Source of the DNA: DATEDA01 sp963820965
Lineage (GTDB): Bacteria > Pseudomonadota > Gammaproteobacteria > Burkholderiales > SG8-39
Assembly: GCA_963820965.1 (NCBI GenBank)
Contig: CAWGCC010000062.1
Span: 62,001 to 126,000 of the forward strand
Length of the DNA stretch: 64,000 nucleotides
Reading direction: 5' to 3'
How positions within the stretch are numbered: the first letter of the stretch is position 1; the number at the start of each line of letters is the position of its first letter. Shown piece by piece: positions 1 through 8,903 of the stretch. The notes under the pieces are model-generated. The model was not told the origin of the DNA. It saw nothing but the letters and a program-made list of their open reading frames with translations, and searched no databases. The translations under genes were made by a program, and so were the position numbers.

Positions 1-351
1 CCCTTCGGTTCGAAAATAGGCCGGCATGATGGTCGCCGGGTTGACCCGGCTCGCGTCGACGATTCTGAGCCTGATCTGGCCTTCCGACAACCTCGTCGCG
101 GTACCCCTCAGGTCGGGCCCGATCGTGCCCTGGAATCGCTCCTCGGGAAACGGCCCGCTGTGACACAGGAGACAGAGCCCGACCTGGCGGTTCACGACGA
201 TGCCCCGGCCGCGCGCGGCGTCGCCCCTCGCGCCGGCGAGCGGCGCGGGGATCGCATCGCCGACCACCGCGTAGACTTCCGCGCGCGTGAAACCGCCCGG
301 CAGCGCGGCGGCGGCCAACACCGCCGCCGCGGTCGAGAACCACCCCGCCAA
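1..351 (-). CDS. SoxX-like c-type cytochrome (partial, runs off window start)
   Basis: Reading leftward from a TTG at 351, the frame gives a hydrophobic alanine-rich signal peptide and, from about residue 62, a single haem site CLLCHS. It continues with GPDLRG and INP-type text ending VNPATIMPAYF, the hallmark of SoxX, the small haem subunit of the SoxAX sulfur-oxidation enzyme. The C-terminus lies outside the window. It starts 4 nt after the molybdenum-hydroxylase stop, so it is probably in that operon. There it may serve as the periplasmic electron acceptor of the hydroxylase rather than in thiosulfate oxidation. No ATG or strong ribosome site is present, so the start is uncertain. The SoxX-like family call is good; the physiological role is inferred. 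Confidence 0.72.
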   Translation of the reverse strand, partial: MAGWFSTAAAVLAAAALPGGFTRAEVYAVVGDAIPAPLAGARGDAARGRGIVVNRQVGLCLLCHSGPFPEERFQGTIGPDLRGTATRLSEGQIRLRIVDASRVNPATIMPAYFRTEG

Positions 352-355
352 CCGC

Positions 356-2542
356 CTACACCAGCTGGATGTCGTGGTTCTTCAGCGGCACCGAGCGAAT
401 GCGCTTGCCGGTCGCGCGGAAGAACGCGTTGAGCACCGCCGGGGCGGCGACGCAGATCGTCGGCTCGCCGATGCCGCCCCAGATGGGGCCGCCGGTCGGC
501 ATGATGATCGACTCCACCTTCGGCATCTGCGCAATGCGCATCGAGTTGTAGCTGGTGAAGTTGTCCTGCTCGATGCGCCCGTCCTTCACCGTGCATTCCT
601 GGTAGAACAGCGCCGACAAGCCGTAGACGAACGAGCCCGAAACCTGCCGCTCGATCTGCGCCGGGTTCACCGCGTAGCCCGGATCGGTGGCGGCCACGAT
701 GCGGTGGACCTTGACCCTGTTGCCGCCCTCGACCGAGATCTCGCAGGCCGCCGCGACGAAGCTGTTGAAAGCCTTCATCTGCGCGATGCCGCGATGGATG
801 CCCTGCGGCGCGGGCTTGCTCCAGTCGATGCGCTCGGCCACGGCGTTCAGCACGCCGAGGTTCCTGGGGTGGCCGGCCATGATGCTGCGCCGGAACTCGA
901 GCGGGTCCCGGCCCGCCGCGAGCGCGAGCTCGTCCACGAAGCATTCGATGAAGACGGCGTTCTGGTTGATGTTGACGCCGCGCCAGAATCCCGGCGGCAC
1001 GTGCGTGTTGCGCATCGCGTGGTCGATCAGCAGGTTCGGGATGGTGTAGCCGAACGAATGCTCGCCGGCGTCGGCGACCCCCTGGAAGGTAAGCGGGTCG
1101 CGCCCTTTCTCCTTCTCCACGATGGCTGGGCGCACTGCGGCGAGGATCGACTGACCCGAGAGCCGCATGTGCAGCCCGGTGAGGTTGTTGCTGGCATCGA
1201 GCCCGCCGACCAGCTTGCACTGCATGACCGGATGGTAGTGGCCGTGCAGCATGTCCTCCTCGCGCGACCACAGCAGCTTGACCGGCGTGCCCGGCATCTG
1301 CCTGGCGATCAGCACCGCCTGCGTGACGTAGTCCTGGAAGGCGCCGCGCCGGCCGAAGCCGCCGCCCAGATTCAGCTTGTAGACGTCGCACTTGTCGGCC
1401 GGCAGGCCGGATGCCGCGAGCAGCGCCGCGAACGATGCTTCACCGTCCTGCGTCGGCACCCACACCTCGCACCTGTCGGGGGTGTAGCGCGCGGTCGCGT
1501 TCATCGGCTCCATGCACGCGTGGTTCTGGAACGGATAGAAATAGACCGCTTCGATCCTCTTCGCCGCTCCGGCAAGCGCGGCTTTCGCGTCGCCGTTCTG
1601 GTTGCCGACGAAGGCCTGCGGCGCATCGAGGCCGGCTTTCAGCATCTCGGCGATCGAGGCGCTCGACACCTTGGCGTTGGCGCCTTCGTCCCAGACGACC
1701 GGGAGCTGATCGAGCGCGGTCTTCGCCTGCCACCAGGTGTCGGCAACCACGGCGACGGCGGACTCGCCGACCGGCACCACTCTCCGCACGCCCTTCATGC
1801 CCGCCACCTTGGCGGCGTCGAAGCTCTTGACCTTGCCGCCGAACACCGGGCAATCCTTGATTGCGGCGTTGAGCATTCCCGGCAGCTTGATGTCGAACCC
1901 GTAAACCTGCTTCCCGGTGACCTTGTCCACCGTATCGAGCCGCTTCACCGGCTTGCCGGCGATCTTCCATTCCTTCGGGTCCTTGAGCTTCACGCCCTTC
2001 GGCTGCTCCAGCTTCGCGGCCGCCTCGGCGACCTTGCCGTAGGTCGTGGTACGACCGGAGGGCTTGTGGGTGATGACGCTGCTGGACGCGCTGCACTCCG
2101 CCGCCGGGACCTTCCACTCGTTCGCCGCCGCCGCGATCAGCATCTCGCGCGCCGTCGCGCCGCCCTGGCGCACGTACTCGTGCGACATGCGGATGCCGCG
2201 GCTGCCGCCGGTCGAGAAATCGCCCCAGACGCGCTTCCGCGCGACGCTCTGGCCGGGTGTCGGATACTCGGTCGTCACCTTGGACCAGTCGCACTCGAGC
2301 TCCTCGGCGACGAGCTGGGCGAGGCCGGTGAGCGTGCCCTGCCCCATCTCGGAGCGGGCGATCCGGATCACGACCGTCTCGTCGGGCCGGATCACGACCC
2401 AGGCGTTGAGCTCGGGCGAACCGTCGGACGCGCGCACGACGGCGGGACCGAACGGCAGGCGCAACCCGAGCGCAAGGCCGCCGCCAACGGCGGCGCTGGT
2501 GATCATGAAGGAGCGGCGGGTGAACTTCGGCATGTAGGTCAT
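356..2542 (-). CDS. Xanthine dehydrogenase family protein, molybdopterin-binding subunit (IorB-like), Tat-exported
   Basis: This 728-residue protein is the large subunit of a molybdenum hydroxylase of the isoquinoline 1-oxidoreductase / aldehyde dehydrogenase type. It hydroxylates an N-heterocycle or aldehyde with water and passes electrons to the 2Fe-2S subunit. The N-terminus has a twin-arginine signal (KFTRRSFMITSAAVGGG), so it acts in the periplasm. The motif GGGFGRRGAF around residue 390 and a C-terminal GGIGEPT containing the catalytic glutamate fit the family, as does the length. It lies 10 nt after the 2Fe-2S gene and just before a cytochrome c, the usual order for membrane-side three-subunit versions. 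The substrate cannot be read from sequence. Confidence 0.92.
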   Translation of the reverse strand: MTYMPKFTRRSFMITSAAVGGGLALGLRLPFGPAVVRASDGSPELNAWVVIRPDETVVIRIARSEMGQGTLTGLAQLVAEELECDWSKVTTEYPTPGQSVARKRVWGDFSTGGSRGIRMSHEYVRQGGATAREMLIAAAANEWKVPAAECSASSSVITHKPSGRTTTYGKVAEAAAKLEQPKGVKLKDPKEWKIAGKPVKRLDTVDKVTGKQVYGFDIKLPGMLNAAIKDCPVFGGKVKSFDAAKVAGMKGVRRVVPVGESAVAVVADTWWQAKTALDQLPVVWDEGANAKVSSASIAEMLKAGLDAPQAFVGNQNGDAKAALAGAAKRIEAVYFYPFQNHACMEPMNATARYTPDRCEVWVPTQDGEASFAALLAASGLPADKCDVYKLNLGGGFGRRGAFQDYVTQAVLIARQMPGTPVKLLWSREEDMLHGHYHPVMQCKLVGGLDASNNLTGLHMRLSGQSILAAVRPAIVEKEKGRDPLTFQGVADAGEHSFGYTIPNLLIDHAMRNTHVPPGFWRGVNINQNAVFIECFVDELALAAGRDPLEFRRSIMAGHPRNLGVLNAVAERIDWSKPAPQGIHRGIAQMKAFNSFVAAACEISVEGGNRVKVHRIVAATDPGYAVNPAQIERQVSGSFVYGLSALFYQECTVKDGRIEQDNFTSYNSMRIAQMPKVESIIMPTGGPIWGGIGEPTICVAAPAVLNAFFRATGKRIRSVPLKNHDIQLV

Positions 2543-2552
2543 GGCTCCCCCT

Positions 2553-3002
2553 TTACGCCTTGGCCGCGGCGTGGATCGCTTCGCGAACTTGCTGGAAGGT
2601 GCCGCAGCGGCAGATGTTGGTGATGGCAGCGTCGATGTCGGCGTCGGTCGGCCGCGGCTTCTCCCGGAGGAGCGCCGCGACCGCCATGATCATCCCGGTC
2701 TGGCAGTAGCCGCACTGCGGCACGTCGTGGTCGATCCAGGCTTGCTGCACCTTGTGCAGGGCGCTGCCCGTGGCGAGGCCCTCGATCGTCGTGATCTGCT
2801 TGCCCGCGACGGCGCTGACCGGCATTACGCACGCACGTACCGCGGCGCCGTCGATGTGCACCGTACAGGCGCCGCACTGGGCGACGCCGCAGCCGTATTT
2901 CGTACCCGTGAGGCCGACCTGCTCCCGGATCACCCAGAGGAGCGGCGTGCTCGGGTCGGCGTCGACGTCATACCCCCGACCATTGATGGATAAGCGGATC
3001 AT
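2553..3002 (-). CDS. (2Fe-2S)-binding subunit of molybdenum hydroxylase
   Basis: This 149-residue protein carries both iron-sulfur clusters of the hydroxylase. The N-terminal plant-ferredoxin-type site reads GCGVAQCGACTVH with a further Cys at AVRAC. The C-terminal four-helix domain has CGYCQTGM and ICRCGTF. The ATG at 3002 was chosen because GGAGGACAACC precedes it; longer frames add a 31-residue arginine-rich tail with no family support. It is first in the operon and is expected to be exported as a complex with the Tat-targeted large subunit, since it has no signal of its own. It transfers electrons from the Mo site towards the neighbouring cytochrome. Confidence 0.93.
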   Translation of the reverse strand: MIRLSINGRGYDVDADPSTPLLWVIREQVGLTGTKYGCGVAQCGACTVHIDGAAVRACVMPVSAVAGKQITTIEGLATGSALHKVQQAWIDHDVPQCGYCQTGMIMAVAALLREKPRPTDADIDAAITNICRCGTFQQVREAIHAAAKA

Positions 3003-3212
3003 TCTGGTTGTCCTCCTTCGTGGTTGCGATGGGGCAGAGGGTTTTCTCGGAACCCGGTCGGCGCATCGATTGCGTACAGCCGCAGGGAGAACCATATTCC
3101 TTCTTCGGCGCGCTCGCTAGACGCGCCGCGCAAATGAGCCCCCGCCAGTGCCCCGGGAAACGGCTCGCCCGAACGGGTTCGAGTGAGCGCCGGGCACGGC
3201 GGCCGTCCGCCT

Positions 3213-3231
3213 GGTAGCCGCCTCGGCTACC
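3213..3231. other. Perfect 8-bp inverted repeat upstream of the cis/trans isomerase
   Basis: GGTAGCCG and CGGCTACC are separated by 3 nt and end 28 nt before the isomerase ATG, in the 257-nt divergent gap between the hydroxylase operon and the isomerase gene. It could be a leader hairpin or an operator. There is no U-tract, so it is not a canonical terminator. No other feature is recognised in this gap. Confidence 0.4.
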
Positions 3232-3259
3232 ATCGCGGGTCCCGATCACCTCCACCCTC

Positions 3260-5608
3260 ATGCGCGGATTCCCGTTCGCCCTCCTCGTCGCCTGTCTCGC
3301 AAGCTGCGCCACGCTCACTCAAGACTCTTCGATCGACCGGCGCTACGGCGCGCCCGATCCCACCCGCTACGACAAACCCGCCGCGCCCTCCGGCGGCTTG
3401 TCCTATCGCGCGGACGTGCAGCCGATTCTCGAGCGCCGCTGCGTCGTGTGCCACGGCTGCTACGACGCGCCCTGTCAGATCAAGCTCGGCTCCTGGGAAG
3501 GCGTCGCCCGCGGCGGCAGCACCGCGACCGTCTATGACGGCGGCCGTCTCAGCGAGGCCTCGCCGACTCGACTCTTCATCGATGCGCAGCAGCCCTCAGA
3601 GTGGCGGAAGAAGGGCTTCTTCCCCGTCCTGAACGAGCGCGCGCCGACGGCCGAGGCGAACCTCGCGGCGAGCGTGCTCTACCGCAGCCTCGCCCTCAAG
3701 CGCGACCATCCGCTGCCCGACGTGGCGGTGCTGCCCGAGCCGTTCGATTTTTCGCTCGACCGGACGCAGTATTGCCCGCGTATCGACGAGTACGAGTCCT
3801 ACGAGCGCCAGTTCCCGCTGGCCGGGATGCCTTATGGCCTGCCGGGGCTCGATCAGCGCGAGTTCGACACGGTCGCGCGCTGGCTCGCCGCGGGCGCGCC
3901 CTATGAGGCTCCCGCGCCGCTCCCCGAAGGTGTCACGCGGCAGGTGCAGGATTGGGAGACGTTCCTCAACGGCGACTCGCCGAAGGAGCGGCTGATGACC
4001 CGCTACCTCTACGAGCACCTGTTCCTCGGGTTCCTGTACTTCGAGGCGGACAGGGCGCGGCGCTCCTTCCGCATCGTGCGGTCGGCCACCCCGCCGGGCA
4101 AGCCGGTCGCGCTGATCGCGACGCGCCGGCCCTACGACGACCCGGGCGTGCCGCGCGTCTACTACCGGCTCGTTCCCGAGCGCGAGGCGATCCTCGCCAA
4201 GACGCACATGCCCTACGCGCTCTCGCCCGGGCGGATGGCGAAGTTCCGCACCTGGTTCCTCGCCGCGCCGTACCAGGTGAGCGCGCTGCCGGGCTACGCG
4301 ATCGAGACGGCGACGAATCCGTTCGTCGCGTTCAACGCCATCCCGGCCGACTCGCGCTACCGATTCATGCTCGACGAGGCGCAGTACTTCATCATGAACT
4401 TCATCAAGGGCCCGGTCTGCCGCGGCCAGCTCGCGGTCGACGTCATCGAGGACCGCTTCTGGGTGTTCTTCGTCGACCCGAAGTCCGGCGAGAGCGAGGC
4501 GAGCGCCGAGCTGATCGCGCGGCAGGCGAGCGATCTCCGCCTGCCCGCCGAATGGGGGAGCGACGCGCCGGTGCTCAGACCATGGCTCGAGTATGCCGAC
4601 CTCGAGACGAAATACCTGCAGGCGAAGAGCCGGATCCTCGACCGGACGCTCGCCGGGCCCGGCAAGGTCGACCTCTCGCTCGTCTGGGACGGCGATGGAC
4701 GCAACCCGAACGCCGCGCTGACCGTGTTCCGGCACTTCGACAGCGCGTCGGTCGTCCAGGGCCTGGTGGGCGAGCCGCCGAAGACGGCATGGGTGATCGG
4801 CTACCCGCTCTTCGAGCGCATCTATTACCTGCTCGCCGCCGGCTACGACGTGTACGGCAACGCCGGGCACCAGATCAACAGTCGGCTGTACATGGACTTC
4901 CTGCGCATGGAGGGCGAGTTCAACTTCCTCGTGCTCCTGCCGCAGGCGGCGCGCGAGCCGACGCGCGACTACTGGTACCGCGGCGCGTCGAGCTCGGTAA
5001 AGGACTACGTGTACGGCCGCAAGGCGCACTTCGACCGCGAGACCGACATCGTGTACCGCACCACCGATCCGCAGCGCGAGCTGTACGGCATGCTCCGTGC
5101 GCGCCTCGCGCCGGTGCTCGCGCCCCGCTACGATCTCCCGGCCGTGGCGGACGAAACGTTGCGGCGCGATCTGCAGGCCCTGGCAGCGGTGCGCGGAGCG
5201 AGCACGGCGTGGCTTCCCGAGGCGGTGTTCGTGCGCGTGGACGACTCGCCGCGCCCGTCGCAGTGGTTCACCCTGCTGCGCAACACGGCCCACAGCAACG
5301 TCTCGCACATCTTCTCCGAGAGCTCCGAGCTGTTGCCCGCCGAGAACACGCTCACGGTCGTGCCCGGTTTCATCGGCGCGTATCCGAACGCGATCTACCG
5401 CGTGCGGCGCGCCGACCTGCCCGCGCTCGCGGCGGCGATCCGCGGTCTAGCCTCGGAAGACGACTACCGCAAGCTCGCCGACCGCTTCGCCCTGCGCCGC
5501 ACCGATCCGGGGTTCTGGGCCGCGAGCGACGCGATGGTCGACGCGTACGCGCGCTCGGCGCCGTCGGAGGCGGGGCTCTTCGACTACAACCGGCTGGAGA
5601 ACCGCTGA
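3260..5608 (+). CDS. cti: Fatty acid cis/trans isomerase
   Basis: This 782-residue periplasmic haem protein converts cis-unsaturated acyl chains of membrane phospholipids to trans, stiffening the membrane under solvent, heat or metal stress. It starts with a short hydrophobic export signal ending near a Cys (LASCATL), which could make it a lipoprotein. The haem c site CVVCHGC lies near residue 67, as in Pseudomonas Cti, and the length matches the family. The gene stands alone, divergent from the hydroxylase operon and convergent with the ABC-F gene. In a metal-resistance setting its likely use is protection against membrane-active stress, which is inference. Confidence 0.92.
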   Translation: MRGFPFALLVACLASCATLTQDSSIDRRYGAPDPTRYDKPAAPSGGLSYRADVQPILERRCVVCHGCYDAPCQIKLGSWEGVARGGSTATVYDGGRLSEASPTRLFIDAQQPSEWRKKGFFPVLNERAPTAEANLAASVLYRSLALKRDHPLPDVAVLPEPFDFSLDRTQYCPRIDEYESYERQFPLAGMPYGLPGLDQREFDTVARWLAAGAPYEAPAPLPEGVTRQVQDWETFLNGDSPKERLMTRYLYEHLFLGFLYFEADRARRSFRIVRSATPPGKPVALIATRRPYDDPGVPRVYYRLVPEREAILAKTHMPYALSPGRMAKFRTWFLAAPYQVSALPGYAIETATNPFVAFNAIPADSRYRFMLDEAQYFIMNFIKGPVCRGQLAVDVIEDRFWVFFVDPKSGESEASAELIARQASDLRLPAEWGSDAPVLRPWLEYADLETKYLQAKSRILDRTLAGPGKVDLSLVWDGDGRNPNAALTVFRHFDSASVVQGLVGEPPKTAWVIGYPLFERIYYLLAAGYDVYGNAGHQINSRLYMDFLRMEGEFNFLVLLPQAAREPTRDYWYRGASSSVKDYVYGRKAHFDRETDIVYRTTDPQRELYGMLRARLAPVLAPRYDLPAVADETLRRDLQALAAVRGASTAWLPEAVFVRVDDSPRPSQWFTLLRNTAHSNVSHIFSESSELLPAENTLTVVPGFIGAYPNAIYRVRRADLPALAAAIRGLASEDDYRKLADRFALRRTDPGFWAASDAMVDAYARSAPSEAGLFDYNRLENR

Positions 5609-5617
5609 GGCGGCGGC

Positions 5618-7432
5618 TCAGCCGGCCGCGGCCAGTTTCGCTTTCTCCTCGAGCGCGCTCCACCGCTCGAACGCGCGCTCGAGCAGCCGCTCGATCTCCT
5701 CGGCGCGCTGGCGGTCTGTCCTGATCCGCTCGGGCCCCTGCTTGTGGTAGTCGGCGCTCGCCATCCGCGCCGTCAGGTCGTGCTGCTCGCGCTCGAGCGC
5801 CTCGATCTCGGCCGGCAGCGACTCCAGGTCGCGCTGCTCCTTGAACGTGAGCTTCACTTTCTGCGGCTGGCGCGAAGGCTTGCGGTCGCCGCGTTCGGAC
5901 GCTGCCGGCGAAGGCGCCGCGGGCGCGGCTGCCTGGCGCTGGGCGACCCAGTCGCTGTAGCCGCCGACGTATTCGCGCCACTTCCCGCCGCCTTCGGCGA
6001 CGAGCGTCTGCGTCACCACGTTGTCGAGGAACGCGCGGTCGTGGCTGACGAGGAGCAGCGTGCCGGCGTACTCCTGCAGCGTCGCCTCGAGCAGCTCGAG
6101 CGATTCGATGTCGAGATCGTTGGTCGGCTCGTCCAGCACCAGCAGGTTGGCCGGCTGCGCGAAGAGACGCGCGAGGAGGAGCCGGTTCCGCTCGCCGCCG
6201 GAGAGGCTCGCGACCTTGGCCTGCGCGCGCCGCGGCGGGAACAGGAACTCGGCGAGATAGCTCATCACGTGCTTGCGGCCGCCGCCGACCGCGATCCAGT
6301 CCGATCCCGGGCTGATCGTGTCGGCGACGGTCCGCTCCGGGTCGAGCTCGCCGCGCATCTGGTCGAAGTACGCGACCTGGAGGTTAGTGCCGAGGCGCAC
6401 GGTGCCCGCGTCGGGCGCGAGCGTGCCGAGGATGAGCCGGATCATCGTGGTCTTGCCGGCGCCGTTCGGACCGATGAGCCCGATGCGATCGCCGCGCATG
6501 ATCCGCAGCGACAGATCGCGCACGATCTCGAGCGCGCCGAACCGCTTGCCGACGTCGTCCAGCTCGGCGACCAGCCGGCCGGAGCGCTCGCCCGCGTCGA
6601 GCGTGAGCTTGATGTTACCCAGGCGCTCCCGGCGGGCGCCGCGCTCGATGCGGAGCGCCTCCAGGCGCTTGACGCGGCCTTCGTTCCGCGTGCGGCGCGC
6701 CTCGACGCCCTTGCGGATCCAGACCTCCTCCTGCGCCCAGAACCTGTCGAAGCGGCGGTTGGCAACCTCCTCGGCGACGAGCTCGTCGCGGCGGCGCGTC
6801 TCGAAGGCGGTGAAGTTTCCGGGATAGGAGCGAAGCGCCCCGCGATCGAGCTCGACGATGCGGGTTGCGACGCGATCGAGGAACGCGCGGTCGTGCGTGA
6901 TGACGATCGAGGCCGGCCCCTTGAGCAGCAGCTCCTCGAGCCGCGTGATGCCGTCGATGTCGAGGTGATTCGTCGGCTCGTCGAGCAGCAGCAGCTCCGG
7001 TTGCAGCGCCAGCGCGACGGCGAGCGCACCGCGCTTGCGCTCGCCGCCGGACAGCGTCGACGGGTCCATGGCCCCGTCGAGGCCGAAGCGATGCAGGAAC
7101 TCGATCAGCCGCGCATCGGCGCGCCAGCGATCCCGCTCGTCATGGACGCGCTCGAGATGGCCGCGCAGCGCGAGGCTCTCGCGCAGCGTCGAGGCGGAAG
7201 GCAGCTCGGGCTCCTGCTCGACGAGCGCGACCGCGAGGCCGTCGCGCGTCTTGAGCTCGCCGTCGTCGAGCTGCGCGAGCCCCGCGATCACGCGCAGGAG
7301 CGAGGACTTCCCGCTGCCGTTCCGGCCGATCAAGCCGATGCGATCGCCCTCGAGGACGGTGAGCGCCGCCCGGTCGAGGAGCGGCAGATCGCCGTACGCG
7401 AGCTGCGCGGCGGCGAGGGTGGCGAGCGTCAC
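5618..7432 (-). CDS. uup: ABC-F family ATP-binding cassette protein (Uup-like)
   Basis: This 604-residue soluble protein has two tandem ATPase domains and no membrane segment, typical of ABC-F ribosome-associated factors. Domain 1 has Walker A GRNGSGKSS, signature LSGGERKR and Walker B LLLLDEPTNHLD. Domain 2 has GPNGAGKTT, LSGGERNR and LLVLDEPTNDLD. A charged linker and a C-terminal coiled coil after about residue 520 (lysine-rich, then LESLPAEIEALEREQ) resemble Uup. The start is a GTG at 7432, beginning MTLATLAAAQ when initiated. In E. coli Uup acts on ribosome function and DNA transposon excision. It faces the isomerase gene end to end with a 9-nt gap. Confidence 0.9.
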   Translation of the reverse strand: MTLATLAAAQLAYGDLPLLDRAALTVLEGDRIGLIGRNGSGKSSLLRVIAGLAQLDDGELKTRDGLAVALVEQEPELPSASTLRESLALRGHLERVHDERDRWRADARLIEFLHRFGLDGAMDPSTLSGGERKRGALAVALALQPELLLLDEPTNHLDIDGITRLEELLLKGPASIVITHDRAFLDRVATRIVELDRGALRSYPGNFTAFETRRRDELVAEEVANRRFDRFWAQEEVWIRKGVEARRTRNEGRVKRLEALRIERGARRERLGNIKLTLDAGERSGRLVAELDDVGKRFGALEIVRDLSLRIMRGDRIGLIGPNGAGKTTMIRLILGTLAPDAGTVRLGTNLQVAYFDQMRGELDPERTVADTISPGSDWIAVGGGRKHVMSYLAEFLFPPRRAQAKVASLSGGERNRLLLARLFAQPANLLVLDEPTNDLDIESLELLEATLQEYAGTLLLVSHDRAFLDNVVTQTLVAEGGGKWREYVGGYSDWVAQRQAAAPAAPSPAASERGDRKPSRQPQKVKLTFKEQRDLESLPAEIEALEREQHDLTARMASADYHKQGPERIRTDRQRAEEIERLLERAFERWSALEEKAKLAAAG

Positions 7433-7453
7433 CCGTCAGGTGTCGCCAATATA

Positions 7454-7474
7454 CGAGGGGGCCAGGCCCCCTCG
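7454..7474. repeat. Perfect 10-bp palindrome between uup and the FKBP gene
   Basis: CGAGGGGGCC, a single A, then GGCCCCCTCG form a perfect hairpin of very high GC. It lies after the FKBP gene and before uup on the minus strand. There is no T-run on either side, so it may be an attenuating or REP-like element rather than a standard terminator. Confidence 0.5.
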
Positions 7475-7521
7475 TGCTCCCCGAAGTCGGAGAAGGCCGC
7501 TACCGGAGGCATCGCCCTTCC

Positions 7522-7866
7522 TCAACTGACGCCCAGCAGCTCGACCTCGAAGACGAGCGTGGCGTTGGGCGGGATCACGCCGCCCGCGCCGCGGGCGCCA
7601 TAGCCGAGGTCGGGCGGAATGGTGAGCTTGCGTTTGCCACCGACCTGCATGCCCTGCACGCCCTGGTCCCAGCCGCGGATCACCTGCCCCGCGCCGAGGT
7701 TGAAGACGAACGGATCGTTGCGGTCCTTGCTCGAGTCGAACTTCTTGCCGTCGGTCAGCCAGCCGGTGTAGTGGACCGTCACCTTCTGGCCGGCGGCGGC
7801 CGTCTTGCCGCTGCCGATGGTGAGCTCTTCGATGACGAGGCCGGCCGGGGATTGGGGTGTGGACAT
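7522..7866 (-). CDS. FKBP-type peptidyl-prolyl cis-trans isomerase
   Basis: This 114-residue single-domain FKBP catalyses proline cis/trans isomerisation during folding. Typical text is VTVHYTGWLTDGKKFDSS, FNLGAGQVIRGWDQGVQGM and LGYGARGAGGVIPPNATL, covering nearly all FK506-pocket positions. No signal peptide is seen when started at the ATG at 7866, so it should be cytoplasmic. That start has a good AGGAG ribosome site and leaves a family-length protein; a frame extending to 8031 adds 55 residues without family character. The position close to uup does not prove co-transcription. Confidence 0.93.
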   Translation of the reverse strand: MSTPQSPAGLVIEELTIGSGKTAAAGQKVTVHYTGWLTDGKKFDSSKDRNDPFVFNLGAGQVIRGWDQGVQGMQVGGKRKLTIPPDLGYGARGAGGVIPPNATLVFEVELLGVS

Positions 7867-8030
7867 GTGCAGCTCCTGAAAGGGAGCCGCGATTGTATCC
7901 ATGAGTCGAGGGGGATCACCCGGAACGATCCTAACCATCTGGATTTGCGATTGGGAATTGCCGGCGCGGGCCGCCATATTCGATGAGTACGGCGCACCAA
8001 TGCCGCCCGAAATCGAGTGAGGTCCCCGCA

Positions 8031-8312
8031 ATGAAACGACTAGCCGAAAGCCTGTCCCAAAGCTCCAGCGAAATCCTGCTGGACCGGATCAACCTGAGCG
8101 ATGCAGACCGTGCGGCCGCGAAGGTGGCGCTGCGTCACGGCGAAGCAATCGCCAACGCGATCTACCGCGTCATGGAGTGGTTCGACCGGGCGGCGCACCG
8201 TGCACGCCAGCGAGAACTGGAGGCTTATCTGGCTCAGTCCACGGACCACGCGGATCTCGAGCGGCGCATGCGGGAGATCACCCACGGCGAGAGCCCACTC
8301 AAGATCGGCTGA
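8031..8312 (+). CDS. DUF3563 family small protein
   Basis: This 93-residue protein has a C-terminal half (ELEAYLAQSTDHADLERRMREI) that matches the DUF3563 pattern known from Burkholderiales. The N-terminal half is a helical, mostly hydrophilic stretch. Function is unknown; members are short, single-copy and often stress-expressed. The ATG at 8031 follows GAGGTCCCC. The gene lies between oppositely oriented genes and is monocistronic. Confidence 0.75.
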   Translation: MKRLAESLSQSSSEILLDRINLSDADRAAAKVALRHGEAIANAIYRVMEWFDRAAHRARQRELEAYLAQSTDHADLERRMREITHGESPLKIG

Positions 8313-8324
8313 CGCCCCGTCCGG

Positions 8325-8903
8325 CTACGCGCGCCCGGCGCGCGGCAGCAGCTTCGCGAGCTCCGTGCCGTCAACGAGGCGGATCCGCTTCTCGAGCGCG
8401 AACTTCCGCGCACCATCGGTGATCTCGCCGATGGCGACGTAGACGCACTCGTTCGCCTCGCGCGAGTCCTTGGCGGCGTGCAGGTCGCGCAGCGGCTCGA
8501 CGCCGGTGCGCGCGACCTTCCAGCGCTTGCACGCGACGAGTGAAGTACGTCCCGCCTTGGTCATCTCGAAGTCGGCCGCGGCGCCGTCGAGCCGATTCAC
8601 GCTGTAGCCGTCCTGGCGGAGCGCGTCCTCCATCGCGCTTGAGAAGTCAGCCCACGACATGGCGCGGACGGACTCGAGCGTGCTGGCGACGCGGGTGGCG
8701 CTCGGTGCCCGGAGCTGCCGCCAGCCAGCGATGACCCCGATCACGATGAAGGGCAGGCCTGCGAAGATGGCGTAGGCGACCGGGATCGCGGGCAGGATGG
8801 CCTTTGCCAGCGCCGTGATCCCTGCTGCGATGCCGATGCTGATCCACCACGGTGAGCGGAGCAGCACCGCGAAGAGCGAGTTCTTCGCCATCTGAAACTT
8901 CAT
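8325..8903 (-). CDS. Two-TM protein with Mrr-like restriction endonuclease domain
   Basis: This 192-residue protein has two hydrophobic helices at about residues 15-60, then a cytosolic domain resembling Mrr_cat nucleases. Within it the fold core reads AADFEMTKAGRT followed by LVACKRWK, an equivalent of the D-x(n)-(E/Q)-x-K active site with Ala in place of Gln/Glu two residues before the Lys. Membrane-anchored Mrr-like proteins may cleave or sense foreign DNA. The start overlaps the end of the upstream nucleotidyltransferase gene by 4 nt (ATGA), implying translational coupling. Nuclease activity is uncertain because the acidic position is altered. Confidence 0.72.
   Translation of the reverse strand: MKFQMAKNSLFAVLLRSPWWISIGIAAGITALAKAILPAIPVAYAIFAGLPFIVIGVIAGWRQLRAPSATRVASTLESVRAMSWADFSSAMEDALRQDGYSVNRLDGAAADFEMTKAGRTSLVACKRWKVARTGVEPLRDLHAAKDSREANECVYVAIGEITDGARKFALEKRIRLVDGTELAKLLPRAGRA

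Noticed and set aside
287..2623. 778-codon plus-strand frame opposite the Mo hydroxylase
   Set aside because: High-GC shadow: Arg/His/Asp-rich text without motifs, antisense to a protein with clear domain motifs.
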